Source: Alg239-R122 sp041746135 (GTDB lineage: Bacteria > Pseudomonadota > Alphaproteobacteria > Sphingomonadales > Sphingomonadaceae). Taken from it: a stretch of DNA of 64,000 nucleotides. Below are positions 17,769-27,286 of this stretch, piece after piece (within the stretch, counting starts at the first letter, position 1; each line of letters opens with the position of its first letter). A model generated the notes under the pieces. The model had not been told where the DNA came from. It saw nothing but the letters and a program-made list of their open reading frames with translations, and did not search any database. The position numbers and the translations under genes were made by a program. Where the stretch lies: assembly GCA_041746135.1 (NCBI GenBank), contig JBGTHQ010000021.1:59842-123841 (forward strand), read 5' to 3'.

Positions 17769-19099
17769 TAAATGAACTGATCATCGATTTTACCGACCGT
17801 TTCGCGCAAAATCCGCGCCAGCTGCAATATACCGAAGCCGGTATTGCCGCTGCGCTGGTGGTGGGATCGGTCCTTGCGGGATGGGCGCTCAGCCGTCTGT
17901 TCGCACCCAGGCTAGCGCATATCTGGGAAGAGCGGGTGGGTCACGAAAGCGAACTCGCCCGGCGGCGCATACGAGACATGATCCGCCGCTTCGCCGAAGT
18001 AATCATCATCTCTCTGGTATTGGCGCTGTGGAGCTGGACGCTGGTTGCCAATGTGGTTTTCGCGATCACCCTGGCGGTGGCGGCGGGTCTTTTGACCAAC
18101 GATTTCATTCGCGGCGTGCGTATGCCCGAATGGCTGGGAACCGTTATGGGTCTGGGCGTGTTCGGCACCATCCTACTCAGTCTGGTCGGCAGCATCCAGC
18201 GCATTACGGTCGCGCTCGACCAAGTCGGTTTCGATCTGGGCGACGGGCGCATCTCGCTGCTCAAGATCGTGATGGTAATTGCGACCGGGGTGTTCCTGTT
18301 CGCGGCCGCGCGCATTATCGGCAGAATTGTGAGCCATTCGATCAGCAGCTCGTCCCAGTTCGACGACACGCAGAAACTGCTGGCCCAGAAAATCGCCACC
18401 ATCGTCATCGTGGTGATCGCGTTTTTCGTGGGTATCGACATATTGGGGATTGACCTCACCGCCTTGGCCTTTTTCTCCGGCGCATTCGGGCTGGCCATAG
18501 GTTTCGGTATGCAGAAAACCATCGGCAACCTGATCGCGGGGATCATCCTGTTGATGGACCGCTCGATCAAGCCGGGCGATGTGATCGTCGTCGGCGACAG
18601 CTTCGGCTGGGTCAATAAAATTGGCGTACGCGCGGTTTCGGTGCTCACCCGCGACGGCAAGGAGCATCTGATCCCGAACGAGAACCTGATGATCGAAGAG
18701 GTCGAAAACTGGTCCTATTCCGATCCGAACGTCCGCATCATCATTCCGGTGGGCGTCGCCTATCACAGCGACATGCGCAAGGTTCAGGAACTGCTGTATC
18801 AGGCGGTGCGCGAGAGTAAGCGCGTCCTGAAACGCCCCGCCCCGGTCGTATGGATGCTGGAATTCGGTGACAGCAGCGTCAATTTCGAGATCCGCTGCTG
18901 GATCAACGATCCGCAGGAAGGCGTCAGCAACGTGCAAGGTGACGTCATGATGCGGGTGTGGGACTTGTTCCAGGAAAACGAGATCGAAATCCCGTTCCCG
19001 CAGCGCGACCTGCACATCAAAACCGTGCCGGAGCGTTTTGGCGGCACCGGCAAGATCGAAAGCGTCACGGTGAAAAAGGGCACGGCCAAGGACAAATAG
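17765..19099 (+). CDS. MscS-family mechanosensitive channel
   Basis: A 444-residue inner-membrane channel that opens under membrane tension. There are five or so helices in the first 290 residues, the pore-lining helix and beta domain (SGAFGLAIGFGMQKTIGNLI, GDVIVVGDSFGWV), then NENLMIEEVENWSYSD and the C-terminal alpha/beta cage. Its ATG overlaps the lyase TGA (ATGA), so it is translated after metC. A second unrelated MscS lies at 25195. Confidence 0.92.
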   Translation: MINELIIDFTDRFAQNPRQLQYTEAGIAAALVVGSVLAGWALSRLFAPRLAHIWEERVGHESELARRRIRDMIRRFAEVIIISLVLALWSWTLVANVVFAITLAVAAGLLTNDFIRGVRMPEWLGTVMGLGVFGTILLSLVGSIQRITVALDQVGFDLGDGRISLLKIVMVIATGVFLFAAARIIGRIVSHSISSSSQFDDTQKLLAQKIATIVIVVIAFFVGIDILGIDLTALAFFSGAFGLAIGFGMQKTIGNLIAGIILLMDRSIKPGDVIVVGDSFGWVNKIGVRAVSVLTRDGKEHLIPNENLMIEEVENWSYSDPNVRIIIPVGVAYHSDMRKVQELLYQAVRESKRVLKRPAPVVWMLEFGDSSVNFEIRCWINDPQEGVSNVQGDVMMRVWDLFQENEIEIPFPQRDLHIKTVPERFGGTGKIESVTVKKGTAKDK

Positions 19100-19116
19100 G
19101 CCGGCACGGCATACCC

Positions 19117-19503
19117 CTAGCGCGCCAGCATCGGGCCGAGCGGTTTGCCGCCAAACAAGTGAACATGCAGATGCGGCACTTCCTGATGCCCGTCATATCC
19201 GACATTGGCGAGCAGCCGGTAGCCCGGTTCGACCAGGTCCAGCTTGCGTGCGACATGGCCCAAGGCGCGCACGAAGCCTGCTATTTCGGCATCCCCCGCT
19301 TTCGCGCTGAAATCGTCCCAGCTGACATAGGCGCCTTTGGGGATGACCAGCACGTGGGTGGGCGCCTGCGGGTTAACATCCTCGAATGCCAGCACTACAT
19401 CCGTTTCATATACTTTGGTGCACGGAATTTCGCCGCGTAGGATTTTTGCGAAAATATTCTGTTCGTCATAAGGCTGTGTCGGATCGATCGGCATATCATT
19501 CAT
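19117..19503 (-). CDS. HIT-family (HINT-like) nucleotide hydrolase
   Basis: A 128-residue histidine-triad protein. The triad HLHVHLFGG near the C-terminus and the NIFAKILRGEIPC N-terminus are typical of HINT purine phosphoramidases. It lies 9 bp behind hisE on the same strand, an arrangement often seen in alphaproteobacterial his clusters. Full length. Confidence 0.92.
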   Translation of the reverse strand: MNDMPIDPTQPYDEQNIFAKILRGEIPCTKVYETDVVLAFEDVNPQAPTHVLVIPKGAYVSWDDFSAKAGDAEIAGFVRALGHVARKLDLVEPGYRLLANVGYDGHQEVPHLHVHLFGGKPLGPMLAR

Positions 19504-19512
19504 TCCTTGCGG

Positions 19513-19836
19513 TCAGTGCGTGCGCGCCGCTTTTTCGGCGATACCGGAAACACCCTCGCGCCGCGCAAGTTCGACCAACACGTCGTTCCAACTGATCCCC
19601 ATGTCGGCGAGCGTGACGAGCAAATGAAACACGATATCCGCGGCCTCGCCGATCATTTCTTCGGGTTCGTCACAAACGGCAGCTATAACCGCTTCGACAG
19701 CTTCCTCGCCCAGTTTCTGCGCCATTTTTTCGCGGCCTGCATGGGTCAGCTTGGCCACATAGCTTTGTTTTGGATCGCCTTGGCGGCGCTCGAAAATAAC
19801 CGCTTCCAGATGCTCAATAATATCGTTCATGGCCAT
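19513..19836 (-). CDS. hisE: Phosphoribosyl-ATP pyrophosphatase
   Basis: A 107-residue enzyme for the second step of histidine synthesis. All-alpha MazG-like fold with KLGEEAVEAVIAA and EMIGEAADIVFHLLV metal-binding Glu/Asp motifs. The start is at 19836 (MAMNDIIEHLEA) or two codons later; an in-frame extension to 19932 has no family match. It is separated from hisF by a small exported-protein gene and a hairpin. Confidence 0.9.
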   Translation of the reverse strand: MAMNDIIEHLEAVIFERRQGDPKQSYVAKLTHAGREKMAQKLGEEAVEAVIAAVCDEPEEMIGEAADIVFHLLVTLADMGISWNDVLVELARREGVSGIAEKAARTH

Positions 19837-19918
19837 TTCATGCGCCGCGTCGCTGCCGCGCGTCAAGTGCAAAACCCGGCCGACCGCCGAAAACACGGGG
19901 GTTCTTTCCACAAAGAGA

Positions 19919-19949
19919 GAGGCGCCTTCCATTCAAGGAAGAGCGCCTC
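19919..19949 (-). terminator. Hairpin between small PEP-CTERM-like gene and hisE
   Basis: A 12-bp stem (GAGGCGC-CTTCC / GGAAG-A-GCGCCTC, one bulged A) with a 6-nt loop. On the minus strand it is followed by TCTCTTTG, moderately T-rich. It could end transcription of the small gene upstream or reduce flow into hisE. Confidence 0.45.
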
Positions 19950-20004
19950 GGAGCGAACGCGGCGGAGACCAATCCTGATGCGTTACCCAATTTCCAAGTT
20001 TGGG

Positions 20005-20214
20005 CTAATCGTCCTGTTTGCGTTTTTTCGCAGCATAGCGGGCAACGATGAGGCCGATCACACCGATGGCGAACAGACCGAAATCGGACGGTGCGGGAAT
20101 TTCAATAGACAAGGTCTGTGCGACAGCGGGCGCGTCGCGTCCGAAGGCAGGAACGGCGGCTGCAAAGCTGCAAACCAGTGCGAAGACCAGCGCCGGGATA
20201 TGAATTCTGTCCAT
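20005..20214 (-). CDS. Small exported PEP-CTERM-like protein
   Basis: A 69-residue protein with an N-terminal signal peptide (IPALVFALVCSFAAAVPAFG, about 6-25) and a C-terminal sorting-like tail: IPAPSDFGLFAIGVIGLIVA followed by a basic cluster (KKRKQ). The layout is that of PEP-CTERM proteins (short motif, one hydrophobic segment, arginine/lysine end), but with PAPSD where PEP is usual. Only about a dozen residues are left between signal and tail. It lies between hisF and hisE on the same strand. An ATG at 20214 is preferred over a GTG four codons earlier. Confidence 0.7.
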   Translation of the reverse strand: MDRIHIPALVFALVCSFAAAVPAFGRDAPAVAQTLSIEIPAPSDFGLFAIGVIGLIVARYAAKKRKQDD

Positions 20215-20346
20215 ATGAGATAACACGCAAAAACCTTGCCAGTTTGCCGCGATCCGCGCTTACCCGGTCCTCATCAAAGTTAACGCGGGTTTCCGGTTTT
20301 TGGTTAATGTAAACATGCCCGACGTTAACCGTATCTCCGCCGCCAG

Positions 20347-21108
20347 TCAGACACGGGCCGGGAGACCCGCTTCGCGCAGAGCCCGGTGCGCTTGCGCTAT
20401 ACTGTACTGGCCGAAATGGAATATCGACGCTGCGAGTACCGCGCTGGCATGGCCGTTGCGTACGCCGTCGACCAGGTGCTGGAGCGTGCCCACACCGCCG
20501 CTGGCAATGACGGGTATGCTGACCTGGTCGGCAATGGTGCGAACAAGCTCCAGATCATAGCCGTCGCGTGTGCCGTCCCGGTCCATCGATGTTACCAGTA
20601 GCTCGCCTGCGCCCAACCCGGCCAATCGCAGCGCATGCTCAACCGCGTCGATCCCGGTCGGCTGGCGCCCGCCATGAGTGAATATTTCCCATTTTCCCGC
20701 ACCCGTGAAGCGCGCGTCGATCGACCCGACCACGCACTGCCCGCCGAATTTCTGCGCTATGTCGCCGACCAGCTCCGGGCGGGAAACGGCGGCGCTGTTG
20801 ACCGCGACCTTGTCGGCGCCGGCCAGGAGCAAGGCGCGTGCATGCTGGGCCGAGCTCACCCCGCCGCCGACCGTGAGCGGCATGAAACAAACTTCGGCGG
20901 TGCGCCGCACGATATCGAGCATAGTACCGCGCTTTTCATGGCTGGCGGTTATGTCGAGAAAGCACAGCTCGTCCGCTCCAGCCGCGTCATAAGCCTGCGC
21001 CTGCTCGACAGGATCGCCCGCGTCTTTTAGGTCGACGAAATTGACGCCCTTCACCACCCGTCCGTTGGCGACATCCAGACACGGAATGACGCGGACACGT
21101 ACTGTCAT
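20347..21108 (-). CDS. hisF: Imidazole glycerol phosphate synthase, cyclase subunit
   Basis: A 253-residue (beta-alpha)8 barrel that with HisH makes IGP and AICAR from PRFAR. N-terminal VRVIPCLDVANGRVVKGVNF with the catalytic Asp, and the second Asp in TSMDRDGTRDGYDLEL. Its ATG touches the hisA stop. Confidence 0.97.
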   Translation of the reverse strand: MTVRVRVIPCLDVANGRVVKGVNFVDLKDAGDPVEQAQAYDAAGADELCFLDITASHEKRGTMLDIVRRTAEVCFMPLTVGGGVSSAQHARALLLAGADKVAVNSAAVSRPELVGDIAQKFGGQCVVGSIDARFTGAGKWEIFTHGGRQPTGIDAVEHALRLAGLGAGELLVTSMDRDGTRDGYDLELVRTIADQVSIPVIASGGVGTLQHLVDGVRNGHASAVLAASIFHFGQYSIAQAHRALREAGLPARV

Positions 21109-21834
21109 CTATCGGTTCGCCATTGCAATGGCGGTGGCCAAATCGAGACGTCCGTCATACAGCGCGCGGCCCGTGATAACGCCCTCGATCCCCTCGCTCG
21201 CCTGAAGCGTGAGCATGTGAATATCGTCCAATCCGTTGACGCCGCCGCTGGCGATCACCGGAATATCGCTGCTGCGCGCCAGTTCGACTGTTGCATCAAT
21301 ATTGCATCCTTTCAGCAGGCCGTCCCGGCCCACATCGGTGAACAGCAAAGAAGCCACACCCGCATCCTCGAACCGCCGCGCCATATCCTCGACACGGACC
21401 TGCGACACGTCGGCCCACCCTTCGGTAGCGACGAAACCGTCGCGCGCATCGACCGCAACGACGATACCGCCGGGAAATTCACGGGCCATGTCTTTGACGA
21501 ATTCGGGATCCTTCAATGCCGCCGTGCCGATCACCACGCGGGAGACACCCAGATCGAACCATCCGGTGACCGCTTCGGCATTGCGGATACCGCCGCCCAG
21601 CTGAACATGGCCGGGGAAAGCCATGACAACCGCCTCGACAATGTCGCGATTGACCGCTCTGCCCGCAAATGCCCCGTCCAGATCGACGACATGCAGATGT
21701 TCCGCGCCCGCTTGCGAAAACAGCATTGCCTGCGCGACCGGATCGTCGCCATAGACGGTGGCACGGTCCATATCGCCTTCGGCAAGACGGACGACCTGCC
21801 CGTCCTTCAGGTCGATTGCGGGAAATACGATCAT
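21109..21834 (-). CDS. hisA: 1-(5-phosphoribosyl)-ProFAR isomerase
   Basis: A 241-residue barrel enzyme, fourth step of histidine synthesis. N-terminal IVFPAIDLKDGQVVRLAEGD with the catalytic Asp, second Asp in FTDVGRDGLLKG, and phosphate loops VIASGGVNG and VQLGGGIR. It starts 13 bp after hisH. Confidence 0.97.
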   Translation of the reverse strand: MIVFPAIDLKDGQVVRLAEGDMDRATVYGDDPVAQAMLFSQAGAEHLHVVDLDGAFAGRAVNRDIVEAVVMAFPGHVQLGGGIRNAEAVTGWFDLGVSRVVIGTAALKDPEFVKDMAREFPGGIVVAVDARDGFVATEGWADVSQVRVEDMARRFEDAGVASLLFTDVGRDGLLKGCNIDATVELARSSDIPVIASGGVNGLDDIHMLTLQASEGIEGVITGRALYDGRLDLATAIAMANR

Positions 21835-21847
21835 GCCAAAATCCTTA

Positions 21848-22468
21848 TCAAGGGCGCCACGCCAGAAAACTTGTCATCAGTTGTAGCCCGTAACGCTGGC
21901 TTTTTTCCGGGTGGAACTGCACTCCCAATATCGTGTCGCGTGCGACCGCCGCCACTAGGGTTTCCCCATGCGTTGTCGTTGCGGCAATGTCGGTTTCATC
22001 CGCCACAGCGAAATGATAGCCGTGCAGATAATACGCCTCGCCCGGTTTGATCAGCGGGGCGCCTGTACGAACCGTCACGTCGTTCCAACCCATGTGCGGC
22101 ACTTTTATGTTGGGTGACGGGACCGTAATGGCTTTCACCGTTCCGCCGATCCAGCCCAGTCCCGGATGCGCGCCGTATTCCACGCCTTTCGTCGCCAGCA
22201 ACTGCATGCCGACGCAAATCCCCAGAAACGGAACGGCTTCGCGGCGTACGCGTCGCTCCATCGCATCGACCATGCCTTCGATTGCCATCAGCGCATCGCG
22301 GCACGCGCCGAACGCACCGACACCAGGCAGGATGATCCGGTCCGCTTTTGCTACAAAGTGCGGATCGTCGGTAACCTTGACGCCCTGACCACCTGCGGCC
22401 CTCAAGGCGTTATATACGGAATGAAGATTGCCTGCGCCGTAATCGATCAGCGCAATTGTTTCAGCCAC
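21848..22468 (-). CDS. hisH: Imidazole glycerol phosphate synthase, glutaminase subunit
   Basis: A 206-residue class I amidotransferase that feeds ammonia to HisF. The nucleophile elbow is LGICVGMQLL; the His/Glu pair is in GVQFHPEKS. It overlaps the end of hisB by 8 bp. Confidence 0.97.
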   Translation of the reverse strand: MAETIALIDYGAGNLHSVYNALRAAGGQGVKVTDDPHFVAKADRIILPGVGAFGACRDALMAIEGMVDAMERRVRREAVPFLGICVGMQLLATKGVEYGAHPGLGWIGGTVKAITVPSPNIKVPHMGWNDVTVRTGAPLIKPGEAYYLHGYHFAVADETDIAATTTHGETLVAAVARDTILGVQFHPEKSQRYGLQLMTSFLAWRP

Positions 22469-23054
22469 CGAGCGTGCCTTTGGTCGAGGGAATGGCGCCC
22501 GCCTTGCGCGGATCGATCTCGACCGCCTGCCGCATCGCGCGCGCGAACCCCTTGAACATGCCTTCGACGATATGGTGGTTGTTTTCGCCGTATACCAGTT
22601 CGCAGTGCAGCGTCAGCCCAGCCGATTGCGATACCGAATGGAACCAGTGCTGGAACAATTCGGTATCCATCTCACCCAGACGCGGCTGCGAAAAACTTGC
22701 CTTCCACACCAGATAGGGCCGTCCGCTGATATCCACCGCGACCCGCGCCAGCGCCTCGTCCATCGGCGAATATGCGGTGCCGTAGCGCATGATCCCCGCC
22801 TTGTCGCCCAAGGCCTCGCTTAACGCCTGGCCGATGGCCAGTGCGCTATCCTCCGTTGTATGGTGCTGATCAACATGCAGATCGCCTTTGATTCGGACCT
22901 TGAGATCAATGAGCGAGTGCCGCGAGAATTGCTCGATCATATGATCGAGAAAGCCGATACCGGTCGAAACGTCATATTGGCCCGACCCGTCAAGATTGAC
23001 CTCGACATGGATATCGGTTTCATGGGTGGTGCGGGTGATGGTGGCTGTACGCAT
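22461..23054 (-). CDS. hisB: Imidazoleglycerol-phosphate dehydratase
   Basis: A 197-residue manganese enzyme, sixth step of histidine synthesis. Metal motifs FLDHMIEQFSRHS and DQHHTTEDSALAIG. First gene of the his unit, which runs hisB-H-A-F, then the small exported gene, hisE and the HIT gene. The 115 bp before it are the divergent promoter space shared with sspB. Confidence 0.97.
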   Translation of the reverse strand: MRTATITRTTHETDIHVEVNLDGSGQYDVSTGIGFLDHMIEQFSRHSLIDLKVRIKGDLHVDQHHTTEDSALAIGQALSEALGDKAGIMRYGTAYSPMDEALARVAVDISGRPYLVWKASFSQPRLGEMDTELFQHWFHSVSQSAGLTLHCELVYGENNHHIVEGMFKGFARAMRQAVEIDPRKAGAIPSTKGTLGG

Positions 23055-23169
23055 GGTGTGCTTCTATAATGCCATCGCCGCAGCCTGCAAGAAATTTGGC
23101 ATGCACAATATCTTAGGCAGTCGAAAGACCCACTTGACCCGCGCCGCCTAAGCCTTCACCTATGCGTTT

Positions 23170-23661
23170 ATGAGTGAAGAGACGCCCGACAGCCTGATTC
23201 CCTATGACGAGATCGTGCAGGAAGCCCTGCGCGCCGTCGTGGGCCGCGTGCTGCGCGAAGTCGAACGCGGCGGTCTACCAGGCGAGCATCATTTCTATAT
23301 CACGTTTAAGACGGCGGCGACCGGAGTCGATATTCCCGACCATTTGCGCGCACGGTTTCCCGACGAAATGACGATTGTCATGCAGAACAAATATTGGGAC
23401 CTGACCGTGGGCAAGGACAGCTTTTCGATCGGCCTCAGCTTCAATCAGATTCCCGCGAACCTGCACGTGCCCTATGCAGCGATCACGGCATTTGTCGATC
23501 CTTCGGTCGATTTCGGTCTGCAATTCCAGGTCGAGGGCGAAATCGCAGAGCCCACCCCGCACGAAGAAGCCGAAAACGACGAACCTGCCGAAGCCAGCGA
23601 CGGTGTGGACGGCGAAGACGGTTCCAACGTAGTATCGGTGGATTTCGGGCGCAAGAAATAG
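23170..23661 (+). CDS. sspB: SspB-like ClpXP adaptor (alphaproteobacterial type)
   Basis: A 163-residue adaptor that tethers ssrA-tagged and other proteins to ClpXP. The folded SspB domain spans about 5-130 (FYITFKTAATGVDIPDHLRA, YWDLTVGKDSFSIGLSFN). It is followed by an acidic linker and the ClpX-binding tail VVSVDFGRKK, the expected end. fumC follows 59 bp downstream on the same strand. Confidence 0.9.
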   Translation: MSEETPDSLIPYDEIVQEALRAVVGRVLREVERGGLPGEHHFYITFKTAATGVDIPDHLRARFPDEMTIVMQNKYWDLTVGKDSFSIGLSFNQIPANLHVPYAAITAFVDPSVDFGLQFQVEGEIAEPTPHEEAENDEPAEASDGVDGEDGSNVVSVDFGRKK

Positions 23662-23720
23662 GCTTTCCGCCTCCTTCGTCATTCCCGGCGAGGATAGTAA
23701 GCCCGCAGGCAGTTTATCAG

Positions 23721-25121
23721 ATGAGCGCAAAATCAGACCAGACTCGAAGCGAAACCGACAGCATCGGTCCGATTGACGTGTCGGTATCTGCCTATTGGGG
23801 CGCGCAGACCGAGCGCAGTCTGGAAAATTTCCCCTTCCCCAGCCAGGAACGCATGCCGATCGAAATCGTGCACGCGCTGGCTACGGTCAAACAGGCGGCC
23901 GCCCGCGTCAACTCGCGCCACGGGCTGGAGGACACAATCGCGCAGGCCATCGAAAAGGCCGCCATCCGTATTCGCGGCGGCGAGTTCGATGACCAGTTCC
24001 CGCTCACCATCTGGCAAACCGGTAGCGGCACCCAGTCCAATATGAACGTGAACGAGGTGATTGCCGGCATCGCCAACGAGGGACTGGCGGGAATGCGGGG
24101 CGGCAAATCGCCCGTGCATCCCAACGATCATGTCAACCGGTCGCAATCCTCAAACGACAGCTTTCCGACCGCACTGCATATCGCCGCGACGCTGGCAATC
24201 GGCGGCCGTCTGATCCCCGCGCTGGACATGCTGTTCGAAGCGATCGGTGCCAAGAGCGAAACCTGGAAAGATATCGTCAAGATCGGCCGTACCCATTTGC
24301 AGGACGCGACGCCGCTTACGCTCGGGCAGGAATTTTCGGGCTATGCGGCCCAGCTTTACGCCTGCCGCAATCGCATCAAGGGTGCGGTCCGTCACGGCAC
24401 TTGCAAACTGGCACAGGGCGGGACGGCTGTGGGTACCGGCCTGAACACGCCCGACCATTTCGATACCGAGATGGCGCGCGAGATCAGCGACATTACCGGC
24501 ACGGCCTTCGTCACTGCCGCCAACAAGTTCGAGGCGCTGGCTTCGAACGATCCGCTCGTGCATCTGTCGGGCGCGCTCAACACGCTGGCGGTGGCGCTCA
24601 CCAAAATCGGCAATGATATCCGCCTGCTCGGCTCCGGCCCGCGATCGGGCCTGGGCGAAATATCGCTACCGGCCAACGAGCCGGGCAGCTCGATCATGCC
24701 GGGCAAGGTCAATCCGACGCAGTGCGAAATGCTGACCATGGTCGCGGCGCAAGTGATCGGCAACCATCAGGCCGTGACCGTGGGCGGGATGCAGGGGCAT
24801 CTGGAGCTCAATGTGTTCAAGCCGCTGATCGGTGCCAACGTTCTGCGTTCGATCAATCTGCTTTCGATTGCGATGGAAAGCTTTACGGTCCGCTGCATCG
24901 AAGGCCTCGAAGTCAATATCGATCGCATATCCGAACTGGTCGATCGCTCGCTGATGCTAGTCACCGCTCTCGCCCCTTTGATCGGCTATGACAATGCCGC
25001 GAAAATCGCTAAACACGCGCATCACAGCGGCCAAACGCTGAAACAGGCGGCGCTGGAACTGAAATTGATCGACGCGGCGACATTTGATGCGCATGTCCGG
25101 CCGGAGAGTATGACCGGATAA
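23721..25121 (+). CDS. fumC: Class II fumarate hydratase
   Basis: A 466-residue TCA-cycle enzyme converting fumarate to malate. Signature SSIMPGKVNPTQCEM with the catalytic Ser loop, plus SGSGTQSNMNVNEV-type region and SSNDSFPTALH. The ATG at 23721 follows AG-rich sequence; a frame-open extension upstream into sspB is rejected. Confidence 0.96.
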   Translation: MSAKSDQTRSETDSIGPIDVSVSAYWGAQTERSLENFPFPSQERMPIEIVHALATVKQAAARVNSRHGLEDTIAQAIEKAAIRIRGGEFDDQFPLTIWQTGSGTQSNMNVNEVIAGIANEGLAGMRGGKSPVHPNDHVNRSQSSNDSFPTALHIAATLAIGGRLIPALDMLFEAIGAKSETWKDIVKIGRTHLQDATPLTLGQEFSGYAAQLYACRNRIKGAVRHGTCKLAQGGTAVGTGLNTPDHFDTEMAREISDITGTAFVTAANKFEALASNDPLVHLSGALNTLAVALTKIGNDIRLLGSGPRSGLGEISLPANEPGSSIMPGKVNPTQCEMLTMVAAQVIGNHQAVTVGGMQGHLELNVFKPLIGANVLRSINLLSIAMESFTVRCIEGLEVNIDRISELVDRSLMLVTALAPLIGYDNAAKIAKHAHHSGQTLKQAALELKLIDAATFDAHVRPESMTG

Positions 25122-25194
25122 GACCGAATACGGAACTATTGGACGGCCGGCGTGTTTGATTAACATACACGGGGCCGCACTTTTTGGGGGACAA

Positions 25195-26133
25195 ATGAAT
25201 TTTATCGCGACAGCCACAACCACTGCCAAGACTGCAAGTATCGCAGAAAAACTCAACCCCGTTAATACATTGACCACACAGCTTGCCGACATGGGCAACG
25301 GTTTTGTCGCGATATTGCCGCAGATCGGTATCGGCTTCGTCGTTCTTCTGATCACTTGGATTGTTGCCAAGCTGGCCAAGAAATTGTCCGATAAAATCAT
25401 ACGTAGGGCGGACTTGCGTCCCTCGCTACGCGGACTGATCGAAACGATCATCTCCGTATTCGTATGGATTATCGGCATTATGATCACCGCCACGATCATG
25501 ATCCCCAGCTTGACTCCCGCTGGCATGCTCGCCGGCCTGGGTCTGGGCGGTGTCGCAATCGGGTTTGCGTTTCAGGATATTTTCGAAAACTTCCTCGCCG
25601 GCATCCTGATCATGATACGCAAGAAAATGCGGATTGGTGATGTGATCGAATGCGAGGGCATCAAGGGCAGGGTCGAGCATATATCGCTGCGCGAAACGCA
25701 CGTGCGCAAGCTGTCGAACGAAATTACGATCGTGCCCAATTCCATGCTGTTCAAAAACCCGGTCGAAATTCTGACCGACGATCAGCTGCGACGGCACGAA
25801 GTCATTGTCGGCGTTTCTTATGATACCGATCTGGAAGAAGCGCGTGATGTGATACGCCAAGCGGTCGAATCGGTCGATGAGGTTGAAAAGGAACAGAGAA
25901 TCGACGTTCTGGCATGCGAATTCAACTCCAGCTCGGTCGATTTTCGCGTACGATGGTGGGCCGGATCCAAGCCCTATGACATGCACAGCACGAAGGATCT
26001 GGTCATCCGCGCGATCAAACGCGATCTGGATGCTGCAGGGATCGAAATCCCGTTCCCGTACGTTACGCATACATTCAAGGAAGCGATGAAAATAGAACGC
26101 ACACATAAAGGAAATGACAATGGCGAAAGCTGA
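25195..26133 (+). CDS. MscS-family channel, short type
   Basis: A 312-residue channel with about three helices (about 35-60, 85-110, 115-140), the pore helix region LAGLGLGGVAIGFAFQDIFE, the beta domain (RIGDVIECEGIKGRVEHISL, IVPNSMLFKNPV) and a C-terminal cage. The ATG follows GGGGGACAA, a strong ribosome site; a TTG 13 codons earlier is less likely. Its last codons overlap the next gene. Confidence 0.92.
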   Translation: MNFIATATTTAKTASIAEKLNPVNTLTTQLADMGNGFVAILPQIGIGFVVLLITWIVAKLAKKLSDKIIRRADLRPSLRGLIETIISVFVWIIGIMITATIMIPSLTPAGMLAGLGLGGVAIGFAFQDIFENFLAGILIMIRKKMRIGDVIECEGIKGRVEHISLRETHVRKLSNEITIVPNSMLFKNPVEILTDDQLRRHEVIVGVSYDTDLEEARDVIRQAVESVDEVEKEQRIDVLACEFNSSSVDFRVRWWAGSKPYDMHSTKDLVIRAIKRDLDAAGIEIPFPYVTHTFKEAMKIERTHKGNDNGES

Positions 26134-26494
26134 AACCGGAACCGATATCGAAGACATAGCAGACACCGCTCTACCCAAGGCTGAAACACGCGCGCTATGG
26201 TCTGACGTGGCTTTGCGTTCTGCGACGCGGCTGATACGCACCAACCTGCTGGATATGGCGCTGAACAAAGTCATGACACCGCAGGCGCGCGCGCAGACCA
26301 AGCCAAACAGTCTGGGCATGTCCCTGATCGGCATGGCCGCAGCGCGCCTCGCCACCAAATCTGTTCCCGGTGCATTGCTGGTAGGCGGGGGGCTTTTGGC
26401 CAAGGCGATCTACGATCGCAGCGCGTCCAAAAAAGCCGATGCCGATACCAGGGTCGTTGACCCCGACCAGATCACGCACCCCGACGTGCAGTAA
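26120..26494 (+). CDS. Conserved hypothetical protein
   Basis: A 124-residue protein with no domain I recognise. The middle is helical and basic (LWSDVALRSATRLIRTNLLD), followed by a short weakly hydrophobic stretch (GALLVGGGLLAKAIYD, about 84-100) and a polar tail. Probably membrane-associated. The ATG at 26120 has AAAGGA seven bases before it and lies within the end of the MscS gene (14-bp overlap), so the two are translated together and may work together. Confidence 0.65.
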   Translation: MAKAETGTDIEDIADTALPKAETRALWSDVALRSATRLIRTNLLDMALNKVMTPQARAQTKPNSLGMSLIGMAAARLATKSVPGALLVGGGLLAKAIYDRSASKKADADTRVVDPDQITHPDVQ

Positions 26495-26622
26495 TAGGCA
26501 GGCTGTCGCCGATCTTCGCCAAAAATCTTTGACTGAGATTTAATGCCCTCATATCAGCCGCGTGGACAGGATATCCCGACATCCCACTTGACGCATGCCG
26601 TGCGACCTTGGCAAGAGCGCAT

Positions 26623-27282
26623 ATGTCCATAGCCGATACAGATGCATCCGCACGCCGTAACAAACTCAAACGCCGCGGGCTGTTGTTCGTGCTATCTTCT
26701 CCATCGGGTGCGGGTAAATCCACCATTGCGCAAATGCTGCTGAAATCCGATCCTGAAATCAACCTCTCGGTATCCTATACCACCCGCTCTCCGCGCGGCG
26801 GCGAGATTGACGGTGTCGATTATCATTTTACCGATGTAGCCACGTTCAAACAGATGATCGAGGCCGACTCCTTTATGGAATGGGCGGTGGTGTTCGACCA
26901 TTATTACGGCACGCCGAAAGCCACGGTCCGAGCCGGTTTGAAAGAAGGCGAAGACTATCTTTTCGACATCGACTGGCAGGGCACACAACAATTATACCAG
27001 CGCAACGAAACCGATGTCGTGCGCGTATTCATCCTGCCGCCTTCGATCGAGGAACTGGACGAGCGCCTTCGCAAACGCGGCACCGACAGCGAAGATGTGA
27101 TTAAAGCACGCATGGCGCGGTCGAAAGCGGAAATCAGTCACTGGGACGGTTACGACTATGTCGTCATCAATGACGATGTCGACCGCTGTTTCGCGCGTGT
27201 GCGCGAAATATTGCATGCCGAGCGTGTCCGCCGGTCGCGCCAGACTGGCCTGGTCGATTTCGTCCGCGATCTGATGACATAA
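26623..27282 (+). CDS. gmk: Guanylate kinase
   Basis: A 219-residue enzyme making GDP from GMP and ATP. P-loop SSPSGAGKST (about 23-32), GMP-binding SYTTRSPRGGEIDGVDYHF, and the lid RKRGTDSEDVIKARM. The ATG at 26623 is preferred over a TTG five codons earlier. Functionally linked to guaA in this window, but not physically. Confidence 0.96.
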   Translation: MSIADTDASARRNKLKRRGLLFVLSSPSGAGKSTIAQMLLKSDPEINLSVSYTTRSPRGGEIDGVDYHFTDVATFKQMIEADSFMEWAVVFDHYYGTPKATVRAGLKEGEDYLFDIDWQGTQQLYQRNETDVVRVFILPPSIEELDERLRKRGTDSEDVIKARMARSKAEISHWDGYDYVVINDDVDRCFARVREILHAERVRRSRQTGLVDFVRDLMT

Positions 27283-27286
27283 GCAA

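Noticed and set aside
20280..20335. Cluster of GTTAA/TTAAC words upstream of the small exported-protein gene, read as CtrA sites
   Set aside because: The required TTAA-N7-TTAA spacing is not present; the copies are about 17-20 bp apart.
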